Part shown: piece by piece, positions 17,564 to 25,600 of the stretch
Layout: every line of letters starts with the position of its first letter
Position numbering within the stretch: the stretch's first letter is position 1
Source of the DNA: JAFGTX01 sp942492225
GTDB lineage: Bacteria; Bacillota; Clostridia; Peptostreptococcales; Acidaminobacteraceae
Assembly (NCBI GenBank): GCA_942492225.1
Contig: CALODS010000035.1
Coordinates: forward strand, 81,842-145,841
Length of the DNA: 64,000 nt
Reading direction: 5' to 3'
Program-made: the position numbers and the translations under genes
Notes under the pieces: model-generated
Seen by the model: the letters and a program-made list of their open reading frames with translations, nothing else
Told to the model about the DNA's origin: nothing
The model's database searches: none

Positions 17564-19219
17564 TTAATCTCTAAATGAACTACCACCTATAAATTCTTTA
17601 AGAATAGATATATTCATCACCAACTCATCATCATCAATCGATTTTACATAACTTAAAAATTTGAGCAGTCTTTTCGCCTCTGAATATTCTGGTTCATCAT
17701 TTGTTATTGCTTCTAACAGCGGCTCGGCATGTTTCTTAAGTATTGCAAGTTCATAAACCATCGCTGAGTTAAAAATAACATCAGCATCTTCTTGATAAGG
17801 GAATATATTGATTTCTTCACCTTTTCTAACTGATGGCCACTGAGTAATCGTTCCACGAGCATCGTGTCCTCTATAATTGAAATCTCTTACAATTCTTCTA
17901 AGAAGTCTTGTATCAGTGGTTGGAATTCTATTATGATGATCAATATTGAGTTGCGTCAATGCACTTATATAGATTTTAAATTTATCTTTTCTATAAATAT
18001 CCCGAGTAAACAATTCATTTAATCCATGAATACCTTCAATAATAATCAACTGATCTTCCTTAATTTGAAGCTGTTTTCCTGTATATTTACGCTTGCCCTC
18101 TTTGAAATCAAATGTTGGTAAATTGAGTACTTCTCCAGCAAGTAATTGACTTAAATCTTTATTAAACTGTTCTACATCTACTGCATCAATAGATTCAAAA
18201 TCATATTTCCCGTCTTCATCAACAGGTGTAAATTCACGATCTACAAAATAATCATCAGTAGAAATCGTCACTGGATTGAGTCCATTTACTTTAAGTTGAA
18301 TTTTTAAACGATTTGCAAACGTTGTTTTACCCGACGAAGATGGTCCAGCAATCAATATAACACGCTTGCCTGTCAATGAAATCATATCCGCAATTTGAGC
18401 AATTTTCTTTTCATGCAACGCTTCTGATATGCGAATAAGTTCTCCACTATTCCCTGCTGTAATTTGATCATTCAAACTTGCAATATCTGATACACCAAGG
18501 ATTTTACCCCATTTTTCAGATTCAGAAAATATCGATGCCAACTTAGGTGTTTCCATAAATTCTGGAATCTGATCCATTGAAAAATTTGTTGGATGTCTTA
18601 ATATAACACCTTTGTCATACTTCATTAAATCAAATTGCTTAATATAACCTGTACTTGGCAACATGTAGCCATAAAAATAATTTTTGAGCCACCCACATGA
18701 ATAAATATTTATATAGTCACTTTCTCTATATTTTAATAGATTTACTTTTGAAGACATATGGTAGGATTCAAATATTTTTACTGCCTCTTCTTTTTTCATC
18801 GACACTTTTACAAAAGGTTCATCCGCTGCTATAATCTCTTTCATACGCTGAGCAATTGATTCAATATTCTTTTTAGAAAGTTCAACATCATGCTTTATTT
18901 CACAATAAAGTCCTTTACTTAGCGAGTGATGTACATTGATAAAGATGTTCTTATATAACTCCATGCTTGCTCGCAAGAATATAAACAATAAGCTTCTTTG
19001 ATAAATTCTCATGCCATCAATTGTTTTTAAATCAATAAATTCAATCGTTGTATCCTCATCAAATACATAGGTTAACTCTCTTAGAGTATTATGTACTTTT
19101 GCTGCAACGATCATCGAATTACGATTCGGTTGCAAGCGCTTTACTAAATCTTCAATACGCTGTCCCTGGGTTACATCATGTGTTATTCCACCGATTTCTT
19201 GAATTTTATATTGCTTCAT
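17564..19219 (-). CDS. TGS-type nucleoside (uridine) kinase
   Basis: This 551-residue protein is a type common in Clostridia. An N-terminal TGS-like segment and a domain like the second domain of threonyl-tRNA synthetase (about residues 1-260) precede a uridine kinase/phosphoribulokinase-type P-loop domain (about 280-500). Walker A is LIAGPSSSGKTTFANRL, followed by TISTDDYFVDREFTP and the lid-region GIHGLNELFTRD. It likely phosphorylates uridine or a related nucleoside; the role of the N-terminal part is unknown. The ATG at 19219 is 7 bases after AGGAGG. It is downstream of lepB. Confidence 0.85.
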   Translation of the reverse strand: MKQYKIQEIGGITHDVTQGQRIEDLVKRLQPNRNSMIVAAKVHNTLRELTYVFDEDTTIEFIDLKTIDGMRIYQRSLLFIFLRASMELYKNIFINVHHSLSKGLYCEIKHDVELSKKNIESIAQRMKEIIAADEPFVKVSMKKEEAVKIFESYHMSSKVNLLKYRESDYINIYSCGWLKNYFYGYMLPSTGYIKQFDLMKYDKGVILRHPTNFSMDQIPEFMETPKLASIFSESEKWGKILGVSDIASLNDQITAGNSGELIRISEALHEKKIAQIADMISLTGKRVILIAGPSSSGKTTFANRLKIQLKVNGLNPVTISTDDYFVDREFTPVDEDGKYDFESIDAVDVEQFNKDLSQLLAGEVLNLPTFDFKEGKRKYTGKQLQIKEDQLIIIEGIHGLNELFTRDIYRKDKFKIYISALTQLNIDHHNRIPTTDTRLLRRIVRDFNYRGHDARGTITQWPSVRKGEEINIFPYQEDADVIFNSAMVYELAILKKHAEPLLEAITNDEPEYSEAKRLLKFLSYVKSIDDDELVMNISILKEFIGGSSFRD

Positions 19220-19230
19220 ATACACCCCTC

Positions 19231-19767
19231 CTAATTGACTTGTCCAAAATCATTTACTGGCAATACACGAATAAGTACGCGCCCACGTATGGATTCAATT
19301 GGAACAAACCCAATTTCGACACTACGGCTATCCATACTCACTCTGCGATTATCACCTAATACAAATACTTTATCTGTTGGTACGACAACATCTAATTCAC
19401 CTTCTGTAAAAGATTCTGTAAGGTATCTTTCTTCCAATAACTGATTGTTGATATATACAACACCTTCTATTATTTTCACCGAATCTCCCGGCAAAGCAAT
19501 GATTCGTTTTATTAAATCCTTGGGCGACCCATCGGCCGTCTTTAGTTTCGTTTTGAACACTATGATATCTCCTCTATTGGGTTGCTCAAAACGATAGGTC
19601 ATTTTATCAATAATTAAATAGTTTCTATCATTAAGTGTTGGTGTCATAGAATTTCCACTGACAAGTGTTGGTCGAATGGTTAAGGATAATACTCCGCCTA
19701 CTATAAGTGCCAATACAATTGCCCTGATCCATTCCATTAACTCTTTTTTTCTCTCTTCAGAATTCAT
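19231..19767 (-). CDS. lepB: Signal peptidase I
   Basis: This membrane serine protease removes signal peptides from secreted proteins. It has 178 residues with one N-terminal membrane helix (about 15-35), the Gram-positive form. The catalytic Ser is in SGNSMTPTL, and the catalytic Lys is in DLIKRIIALPGDSV. The box FVLGDNRRVSMDSR is also conserved. The start at 19767 is chosen because a GTG 12 bases upstream overlaps the previous gene's stop and lacks a ribosome binding site. It follows the HEPN-like gene without a gap. Confidence 0.94.
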   Translation of the reverse strand: MNSEERKKELMEWIRAIVLALIVGGVLSLTIRPTLVSGNSMTPTLNDRNYLIIDKMTYRFEQPNRGDIIVFKTKLKTADGSPKDLIKRIIALPGDSVKIIEGVVYINNQLLEERYLTESFTEGELDVVVPTDKVFVLGDNRRVSMDSRSVEIGFVPIESIRGRVLIRVLPVNDFGQVN

Positions 19768-19778
19768 GGTGCACCTCA

Positions 19779-20570
19779 CTAAGTTAAAATTTCGATACGC
19801 TCCAATTCTTTTCGAATAAACTCATTTATTCTCGTATACTTATTTCTTTCAACTTTCAAATCATTCAACTGTAAACACACTTTAAAATCATCAATGACGT
19901 TATATGGATTACCATAACGTCTATAAATTTCATCTACGGACACACCAACAAATCCATGTCCTACAATAGAATCATTTCTAAGTTCTATCAGGTTATTCAT
20001 TTTTTCAGAATTTATAATTTTCAATGCTTCATATACTGCGTAGTCATTTTGATGGTACTTTTTAAAATAACTGGTTAATCCAAATACAAGATTTGTATTA
20101 TAAATTTTGTAATGCTTTCTTAATTGTTTCAAAATACTACGTTTAGACATAATCTCTAAGTGAAATGAAAATCTAGTTTTATTCAAACTTCTTTTTACAA
20201 ACATGAATTTTAAAATGGCTTCTTTGAACCGATAAATACGTCCTAAAAAATCAATATACTCTTCATTTACAATTTGAAATTCAATGTTTTCAACCAATTC
20301 AGAAAAAATCGTTAGAGGATCTCCATCAATCAATCGTTCCAAATTCTTTTTTAGTTCCACCATTTCATGTGATGTCTTAGTCTCCTCTTTCATCTGATTT
20401 AATAAATAACGATATGTGTGAAAATCGAAGTTTATCGCATAACGACAAGAGTCTAAAATTATTGCTACATCACTTTCTTCTATATCATTTTCTTGAAGTA
20501 TTTCTAGTGCACCACCATAATCATAGCGCTCTATAAGTTTCAATATTATTTCGTATGAATGAATCATCAT
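19779..20570 (-). CDS. HEPN-like protein resembling the effector part of Csm6/Csx1 CRISPR ribonucleases
   Basis: This 263-residue protein is probably all-helical and has no signal peptide or membrane helix. The N-terminus (RYDYGGALEILQEND) resembles the helical part of CRISPR-associated Csm6/TIGR02710-type proteins. Near residue 208 it has LRNDSIVGHGF, an R-N-x5-H arrangement like the R-x4-6-H ribonuclease motif of HEPN domains. No CARF (cyclic oligoadenylate sensor) domain is present and no CRISPR array or cas gene is in the window. It sits in a housekeeping operon between RluA and lepB. Function is unproven; the HEPN call rests on visual motif similarity. Confidence 0.5.
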   Translation of the reverse strand: MMIHSYEIILKLIERYDYGGALEILQENDIEESDVAIILDSCRYAINFDFHTYRYLLNQMKEETKTSHEMVELKKNLERLIDGDPLTIFSELVENIEFQIVNEEYIDFLGRIYRFKEAILKFMFVKRSLNKTRFSFHLEIMSKRSILKQLRKHYKIYNTNLVFGLTSYFKKYHQNDYAVYEALKIINSEKMNNLIELRNDSIVGHGFVGVSVDEIYRRYGNPYNVIDDFKVCLQLNDLKVERNKYTRINEFIRKELERIEILT

Positions 20571-20597
20571 AGATAACACATCTCCTTAAAAGTCCAT

Positions 20598-21497
20598 TTA
20601 ACGAATATTTTGTATAAATGTGTCAATTTCAACAGAAGAACAAGTAAACGTTCTATCGTCTATAATTACTTTATACCCATGTAGCAACTGATTTCTAACG
20701 TTTTTTACAAATTTTCCACCATATTTTTTATCACCGACAATTGGATGTCCAATACTGGCAAGAGATGCTCTAATTTGATGCGTTCGTCCAGTCAACAATT
20801 CTACTTCTACAAGCGTGTAATCGTTATAGTGTTTTAAAGGTTTATAGCGGGTATGACAAAATTTCTCTCCTTCGCTAGAATCTTTATAAAGGGTAACTTT
20901 ATTATTAGCTTCATCCTTATCTAGAGTACCTTTAACTTCACCCGCTTCTTTAATATTCCCTTCAACAACTGCAAGATAATATTTTTTGATTTTCCGTTCA
21001 CGCATGGCCTCGTTATATTTCTTAAGGGCGTCGTAAGTCTTTCCAAATATAACAATACCACTTGTGTTTTTATCTAATCGTTGAATTGATGCGGGCTTAA
21101 ATGTCCTCGTTGATAAATGCTTCAAATACAAATTGACCTTCGTAGACAATGTGTCCTTATACTCATTTTGGTCAGGATGTGTTAATTGTCCTTTCGGTTT
21201 ATTAACAATTAGTAATTCATCATCTTCATAAACAATATCTAAATGCACATCCTCAGAAGATAACTGTTCTTCTTCTTTAATAAGCGCATCAAATGAGTCA
21301 TCACTCAAGAAAACTTGAATGATGTCTCCATCTTGAAGAAAGTAATCTTCTTTCGTTATGCGAACACCATTTATTTTAAATACTTTTTTACGCAGTAATT
21401 TATAAATATTGTTTTTTGATGAATTATTAAAATATTTCAATAAAAACCTATCAAAGCGTTGTTCTTTCTCATTATCACCAATTATTATTTCTTTCAT
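20598..21497 (-). CDS. RluA-family pseudouridine synthase
   Basis: This 299-residue RNA pseudouridine synthase has an N-terminal S4 RNA-binding domain (about 12-75) and a catalytic domain. The catalytic Asp is in the family motif IQRLDKNTSGIVIFGKT, followed by VELLTGRTHQIRASLASIGH. RluC/RluD-type enzymes modify 23S rRNA, but the exact site cannot be assigned. It lies 11 bases after the GNAT gene and is followed by the HEPN-like gene. Confidence 0.93.
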   Translation of the reverse strand: MKEIIIGDNEKEQRFDRFLLKYFNNSSKNNIYKLLRKKVFKINGVRITKEDYFLQDGDIIQVFLSDDSFDALIKEEEQLSSEDVHLDIVYEDDELLIVNKPKGQLTHPDQNEYKDTLSTKVNLYLKHLSTRTFKPASIQRLDKNTSGIVIFGKTYDALKKYNEAMRERKIKKYYLAVVEGNIKEAGEVKGTLDKDEANNKVTLYKDSSEGEKFCHTRYKPLKHYNDYTLVEVELLTGRTHQIRASLASIGHPIVGDKKYGGKFVKNVRNQLLHGYKVIIDDRTFTCSSVEIDTFIQNIR

Positions 21498-21508
21498 CTT
21501 TGTCTCTC

Positions 21509-22342
21509 CTATATCTTCGCCAATATGAGTTCTTCATACATTTCAATGGCTTGATACCCAATTTTCATATATAAGTCTCTTGCAGGTTTATTCTTTTCCT
21601 CAACAATCAAATAGGGTTGTTTGCCTTCCTTTATTGCCATTTGTGTTAATAACAAGGACATTTGTTCTCCATATCCTTTATTGCGCCTTTTGGGGTGTGT
21701 ATAAATACCACCAATCAACATCTCTTCCTCAAAGCAAAATTCAACAAGACCTTGTGTAACAACTTTATTATCTTCAAGCAAAAAATAATATCTGTTCTTT
21801 AATCTCGAATCTCCTATTTTAACTTTTAATTGATTGATTGATAAAGGGTTGCGTGAAAAAGCACGCTCCGCACCAATTAAAAAATCAACAGCAGTATTAA
21901 AATCTATTTTATCCCCCGTTATAAATTGAAAGGGTTGAGCAATTGCTTCACCATCATAGGACATTAAAATTAAATCTTTGTGCTGATAAAGCGGCATGAC
22001 CCTTTCAATCATTTTATATATTGATTTTACAACCTTTGCAATACCACGAATAATTGTTGGTTGATGAAATTTTATTATTTTTAGTAAATCCATTTTTAAA
22101 TAAGCTTGTTCAGATTCAAAAAATGGAAAAAGTACTTTCGACTTATTTACGAATACAATGCCCTTTATAATGCCACCTTCACGATATATATAGTATGTCG
22201 TCGTCGCATCAACATGCTCATAAGGCACACCATTCTTATTGTATAATCCTTGTTTAATAAAAAAGCAAGCTGACAAATGCTTATTTACATAAGCCCTTAC
22301 TTCCATCAACTCGATATCTTTTAATCTGAAAAACTCACCCAT
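21509..22342 (-). CDS. GNAT family N-acetyltransferase
   Basis: This is a 277-residue protein whose last third is a GNAT acetyltransferase fold. The acetyl-CoA loop region is GGIYTHPKRRNKGYGEQMSL, and the C-terminal part PARDLYMKIGYQAIEMYEEL is typical. The first 150 residues are less conserved and may shape substrate binding. The substrate is unknown. An AGGTGG site precedes the start. It is first in a run of six closely spaced minus-strand genes ending at the nucleoside kinase. Confidence 0.85.
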   Translation of the reverse strand: MGEFFRLKDIELMEVRAYVNKHLSACFFIKQGLYNKNGVPYEHVDATTTYYIYREGGIIKGIVFVNKSKVLFPFFESEQAYLKMDLLKIIKFHQPTIIRGIAKVVKSIYKMIERVMPLYQHKDLILMSYDGEAIAQPFQFITGDKIDFNTAVDFLIGAERAFSRNPLSINQLKVKIGDSRLKNRYYFLLEDNKVVTQGLVEFCFEEEMLIGGIYTHPKRRNKGYGEQMSLLLTQMAIKEGKQPYLIVEEKNKPARDLYMKIGYQAIEMYEELILAKI

Positions 22343-22507
22343 TACGATCCACCTGTCTCATTATCTCTAATCTTGTTTCTTCATTTATTAATGAATGAAA
22401 CTATTTAAATTGTAACATGTATTTAATGTTTTTAACACTGCGGAACCATTGGTTTTTACAACTAATTGTGATATTCTAAGTATAGAATTTTTTAGGGAGG
22501 AAATCAT

Positions 22508-23104
22508 ATGCTAGAAAAAGTAAAAGACTTTTTTTATGACATGAGCGACGTAATGCTATCTATTGTCATCATTGCCATTATGTTTTATACAATTTCATGG
22601 AAATTATCAGATACCATGTCCTATACACCTTCGTTTGATTTGCCATTTATGACATCTAAAGCGGATGTACCAACTGTTCCTACAACAGTACCTGACGACA
22701 GTAGCCACATCGCTATTAATGATACGTCACCAGTCGTAAATAACCCTTCTGACATTCAAGAGGGGGAAGTTATTGATATGACACCTGTAGAAACACAGAC
22801 GCCTGAGGTCGTAGAAGCAAGCGAACCAGAAGTAACTCAACCAGTTACCCCTGAAGCGGCAAAACCAAAAAATGAAACAATCAACGTTATTCAATCTAAA
22901 GAGATTTCGTTCGTTGTGCCTAGCGGAATGTTAGCGTCAAGCATCATTCAGAAATTACTCGATGAAGGTTTAATACAAAACAAATCTGATTTTTCAAAAC
23001 GATTAACAGAACGAAAACTTGATAGTAAATTACGTTCTGGAACATTTAATTTATCTACATCTATGACTTATGATCAAATCATCAATAAACTTACAGGGCA
23101 ATAG
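22508..23104 (+). CDS. Membrane-anchored protein with MltG/YceG LysM-like domain
   Basis: This 198-residue protein has an N-terminal membrane helix (about 18-38; VMLSIVIIAIMFYTISW), an acidic, Pro/Thr/Glu-rich linker (about 60-125) and a C-terminal domain of about 70 residues. That domain (ISFVVPSGMLASSIIQKLLD, then LRSGTFNLSTSMTYDQIINK) matches the LysM-like subdomain of the endolytic transglycosylase MltG. The catalytic transglycosylase domain is missing. It could bind nascent peptidoglycan or septal components, but that is inference. AGGGAGG precedes the ATG. It is divergent from the GNAT gene. Confidence 0.75.
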   Translation: MLEKVKDFFYDMSDVMLSIVIIAIMFYTISWKLSDTMSYTPSFDLPFMTSKADVPTVPTTVPDDSSHIAINDTSPVVNNPSDIQEGEVIDMTPVETQTPEVVEASEPEVTQPVTPEAAKPKNETINVIQSKEISFVVPSGMLASSIIQKLLDEGLIQNKSDFSKRLTERKLDSKLRSGTFNLSTSMTYDQIINKLTGQ

Positions 23105-23118
23105 ATATTAAAAACTAT

Positions 23119-23149
23119 AAAAGCTGATTTCGAAAAGAAATCAGCTTTT
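23119..23149 (+). terminator. Terminator after the MltG-like gene
   Basis: A perfect 13-bp stem (AAAAGCTGATTTC / GAAATCAGCTTTT) with a 5-base loop runs into a T tract, 15 bases after the stop. Confidence 0.92.
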
Positions 23150-23167
23150 TTTATTTATATTTTTTAT

Positions 23168-23886
23168 TTAATTTTCATCACGCGTTTGCAGTAAGACAAG
23201 TTCTTCTTCAGTCATCTCTCTAGACATTCCCTCTTCTAATGTTTCATCGAGGAATAATGCCCCCATAGAAATGCTTTTAAATAAGTAACTTCTTTACCTC
23301 TTGCAATAAACATACGTTTTATCTGATGAAACTTTCCTTCATAGATCGTTATTTCTACTTCTGAAGTATCCCCACAACTTAATATCTTTAATTTTGCAGG
23401 AAGTGTTGTGTACTCATCATTGATGTTCATTCCTTCGGCGAATGCTTTTACGTCTGCCTCTGTAACTTTTCCATCAATCTCTGCGTAATACGTCTTAGGA
23501 ACATGCTTTTTTGGTGTTAGTAATTCATGCGATAATTTTCCATCATTTGTTAAGATCATTAAACCCACTGTATCCTTATCCAAACGACCAACAGGATGAA
23601 TATCGTAATAGCTATATTCCTCATCTACAAGGTCAACTACCGTTTTATCTACTCTATCTTCCGTTGCGGAAATAACACCCGCTGGCTTGTTCATCATTAA
23701 GTGAATCACTGGTTTGTAAACCACTCTTTCCCCATTTACTAATACTTCATCTACTTCAGGATCTACATGAATAGATGTACTTTTGGGAAATTCGCCATTA
23801 ACTTTAACCAATTTTTTCTTAATCCCTATTTTGATGTCTTTTCTGGACCCATAGCCCATATTGGACAATAATTTATCTAATCTCAT
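23168..23886 (-). CDS. RsuA-family pseudouridine synthase, frameshifted near the 3' end
   Basis: This is a small-subunit type pseudouridine synthase. An S4 domain (residues 1-60; MRLDKLLSNMGYGSRKD) precedes the catalytic core with PVGRLDKDTVGLMILTNDG. The open frame stops at 23236 after WGHYSSMKH, which is not a family ending. Restoring one base near 23270 rejoins a normal tail (ISMGALFLDETLEEG to QTRDEN) ending at 23168, the usual RsuA C-terminus. The gene is therefore annotated over both frames, about 239 residues. A sequencing error is the simplest cause; a real mutation cannot be excluded. The target uridine is probably in 16S rRNA. Confidence 0.82.
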
Positions 23887-23995
23887 TTTTTTCTCCTTTT
23901 TCTATCAGGTTACAGTATATACTTCTTATTCAGTTTGTTCAACAAGGAATTCATATTATTCATGTTCTTTGTATAGTATTTCCTAGGGAGATAGA

Positions 23996-24001
23996 TTATA
24001 A
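23996..24001 (+). promoter_or_regulatory. -10 element upstream of fba
   Basis: A consensus TATAAT lies 36 bases before the fba start codon, in the divergent gap with the RsuA-type gene. No clear -35 element is seen at 16-18 bases. Confidence 0.45.
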
Positions 24002-24037
24002 TACAAGTGATAGTTTTAAAAGAAAAAGGAGGTTCTT

Positions 24038-24972
24038 ATGCCATTAGTAACGACTAAAGAAATGTTTAAAAAAGCCTATGAAGGCAAGTACGCTGTTGGT
24101 GCATTTAATGTAAACAACATGGAAATCATCCAAGGAATCGTTGAAGCCGCTGCAGAAACAAAATCACCACTTGTATTACAAGTGTCTGCTGGTGCTAGAA
24201 AATATGCGAACCCAATTTATTTAAAAAAATTAGTAGAAGCCGCTGTTATTGACAGTGGTGTCGATATCGCTCTTCACCTTGATCATGGCGACAGTTTTGA
24301 AATCTGTAAACAATGTATTGACGATGGCTTTACTTCTGTAATGATTGATGGTTCTACATTATCTTTTGAAGAAAATATTGCGCTAACTAAAAAAGTTGTA
24401 GACTATGCACATGCAAGAGGCGTTGTTGTAGAAGCAGAATTAGGAAAACTTAGCAGGAATTGAAGATGATGTAAATGTTAGTGCAAAAGATGCAACTTTT
24501 ACTGATCCTGATGAAGCAGTTGAATTTGTTAAAAGAACAGGGTGTAGATTCATTAGCTATTGCTATTGGAACAAGCCATGGTGCATATAAATTTAAGGGT
24601 GAACCTAGATTAGATTTTGAAAGACTTAGAAAAAATCACAAAACTTTTACCTGAATACCCACTTGTATTACATGGTGCATCTACAGTTTTACCTGAATTT
24701 GTAGACATGTGTAATGAATATGGTGGAGATATTCCAGGTGCACAAGGTGTTCCTGAAGATATGATTAGAAAGCAGTAAAACTAGGTGTATGTAAAATAAA
24801 TATTGATACAGATTTAAGACTTAGCAATGACTGCTGCTATCCGTAAAAATCCATTATAGAAAATCCAGGTAAATTTGATCCTAGAAAATATTTAGGTGAA
24901 GGTAGAACAGCAATCAAAGATATGGTAAAACACAAGATTGTTAATGTTTTAGGATCAGAAAACGCATTATAA
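24038..24972 (+). CDS. fba: Class II fructose-bisphosphate aldolase, interrupted by six indels
   Basis: This zinc-dependent glycolytic enzyme cleaves fructose 1,6-bisphosphate. The first 137 residues read cleanly, with GAFNVNNMEIIQGIVEAA and the zinc-ligand region ALHLDHGDSFE. After VVVEAELGKL the frame breaks. Four single-base insertions (about 24452, 24541, 24628, 24823) and two deletions (about 24770, 24846) restore a full 310-residue enzyme. The restored part includes GTSHGAYKFKGEPRLDFERL, PLVLHGAST and CKINIDTDLRLAMTAAIRK. The repaired protein looks perfectly conserved, so consensus error is more likely than decay. The ribosome binding site is AAAGGAGG. Confidence 0.85.
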
Positions 24973-25024
24973 AATATTTTTTTACTAGAAACATAATATT
25001 CAGTAGTCTTAGCTACTAAAATAC

Positions 25025-25058
25025 AAAAGGCGATAAGCACTCATGCTTACCGCCTTTT
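25025..25058 (+). terminator. Bidirectional terminator between fba and cyclophilin genes
   Basis: A stem of about 14 bp (AAAAGGCG...AAGC / GCTT...CGCCTTTT) with a short loop has A and T tracts on the two sides. It serves the converging fba and cyclophilin genes. Confidence 0.88.
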
Positions 25059-25073
25059 TAGCTTCATAATTGA

Positions 25074-25595
25074 TTAACAAGTTTCTGGTTCAGGATATTC
25101 TACACCGAACGTTTCAACAGTAACCGTTTTCATAACTTGGTCCGCTTCCGGTCGATCCATGCGATCTGTGTATTGTGCTGCGATTTCATCTACAACATCA
25201 AGTCCTTCAACAACCTTACCAAATCCAGCATATTGGCCATCTAAATGTGGTGAATTTTCATGCATTAAGAAAAATTGTGATCCAGCCGTATTAGGCGCAG
25301 CAGTTCTTGCCATTGATAAAACACCTTTTTCATGGATTAGATTATTTTCAAAACCATTTGATTTAAACTCACCCTTAATACCGTAACCTGGTCCACCCAT
25401 GCCATTTTTGTCAGGACAACCACCTTGAATCATAAAGCCTCTAATAACTCTATGAAAAATAAGTCCATCATAGAACCCTTTTTTAATTAATGAGATAAAG
25501 TTATTTACCGTATTAGGTGCAATTTCTGGATACAATTCTGCTTTCATAATGCTGCCGTTTTCCATCTCTATTGTCACCATTGGATTTTGTGCCAT
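25074..25595 (-). CDS. Cyclophilin-type peptidyl-prolyl isomerase
   Basis: This is a 173-residue cytoplasmic cyclophilin that catalyses cis-trans isomerisation of prolyl bonds. The active-site region FHRVIRGFMIQGGCPDKNG and the stretch GVLSMARTAAPNTAGSQFFL are diagnostic. No signal peptide is present. Two starts are possible: ATG at 25604 overlaps the upstream stop (ATGA), while ATG at 25595 has AGAGG at 9 bases and gives the usual N-terminus, so I use the latter. It is co-transcribed with the membrane protein gene upstream. Confidence 0.94.
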   Translation of the reverse strand: MAQNPMVTIEMENGSIMKAELYPEIAPNTVNNFISLIKKGFYDGLIFHRVIRGFMIQGGCPDKNGMGGPGYGIKGEFKSNGFENNLIHEKGVLSMARTAAPNTAGSQFFLMHENSPHLDGQYAGFGKVVEGLDVVDEIAAQYTDRMDRPEADQVMKTVTVETFGVEYPEPETC

Positions 25596-25600
25596 TTTAT

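Noticed and set aside
24038..24972. fba as a programmed-frameshift gene
   Set aside because: Six shifts of both signs at non-slippery places cannot be programmed; sequence error or decay is far simpler.
24837..25040. Minus-strand 67-codon frame overlapping the end of fba
   Set aside because: It is antisense to conserved aldolase sequence and the terminator, with no ribosome binding site.
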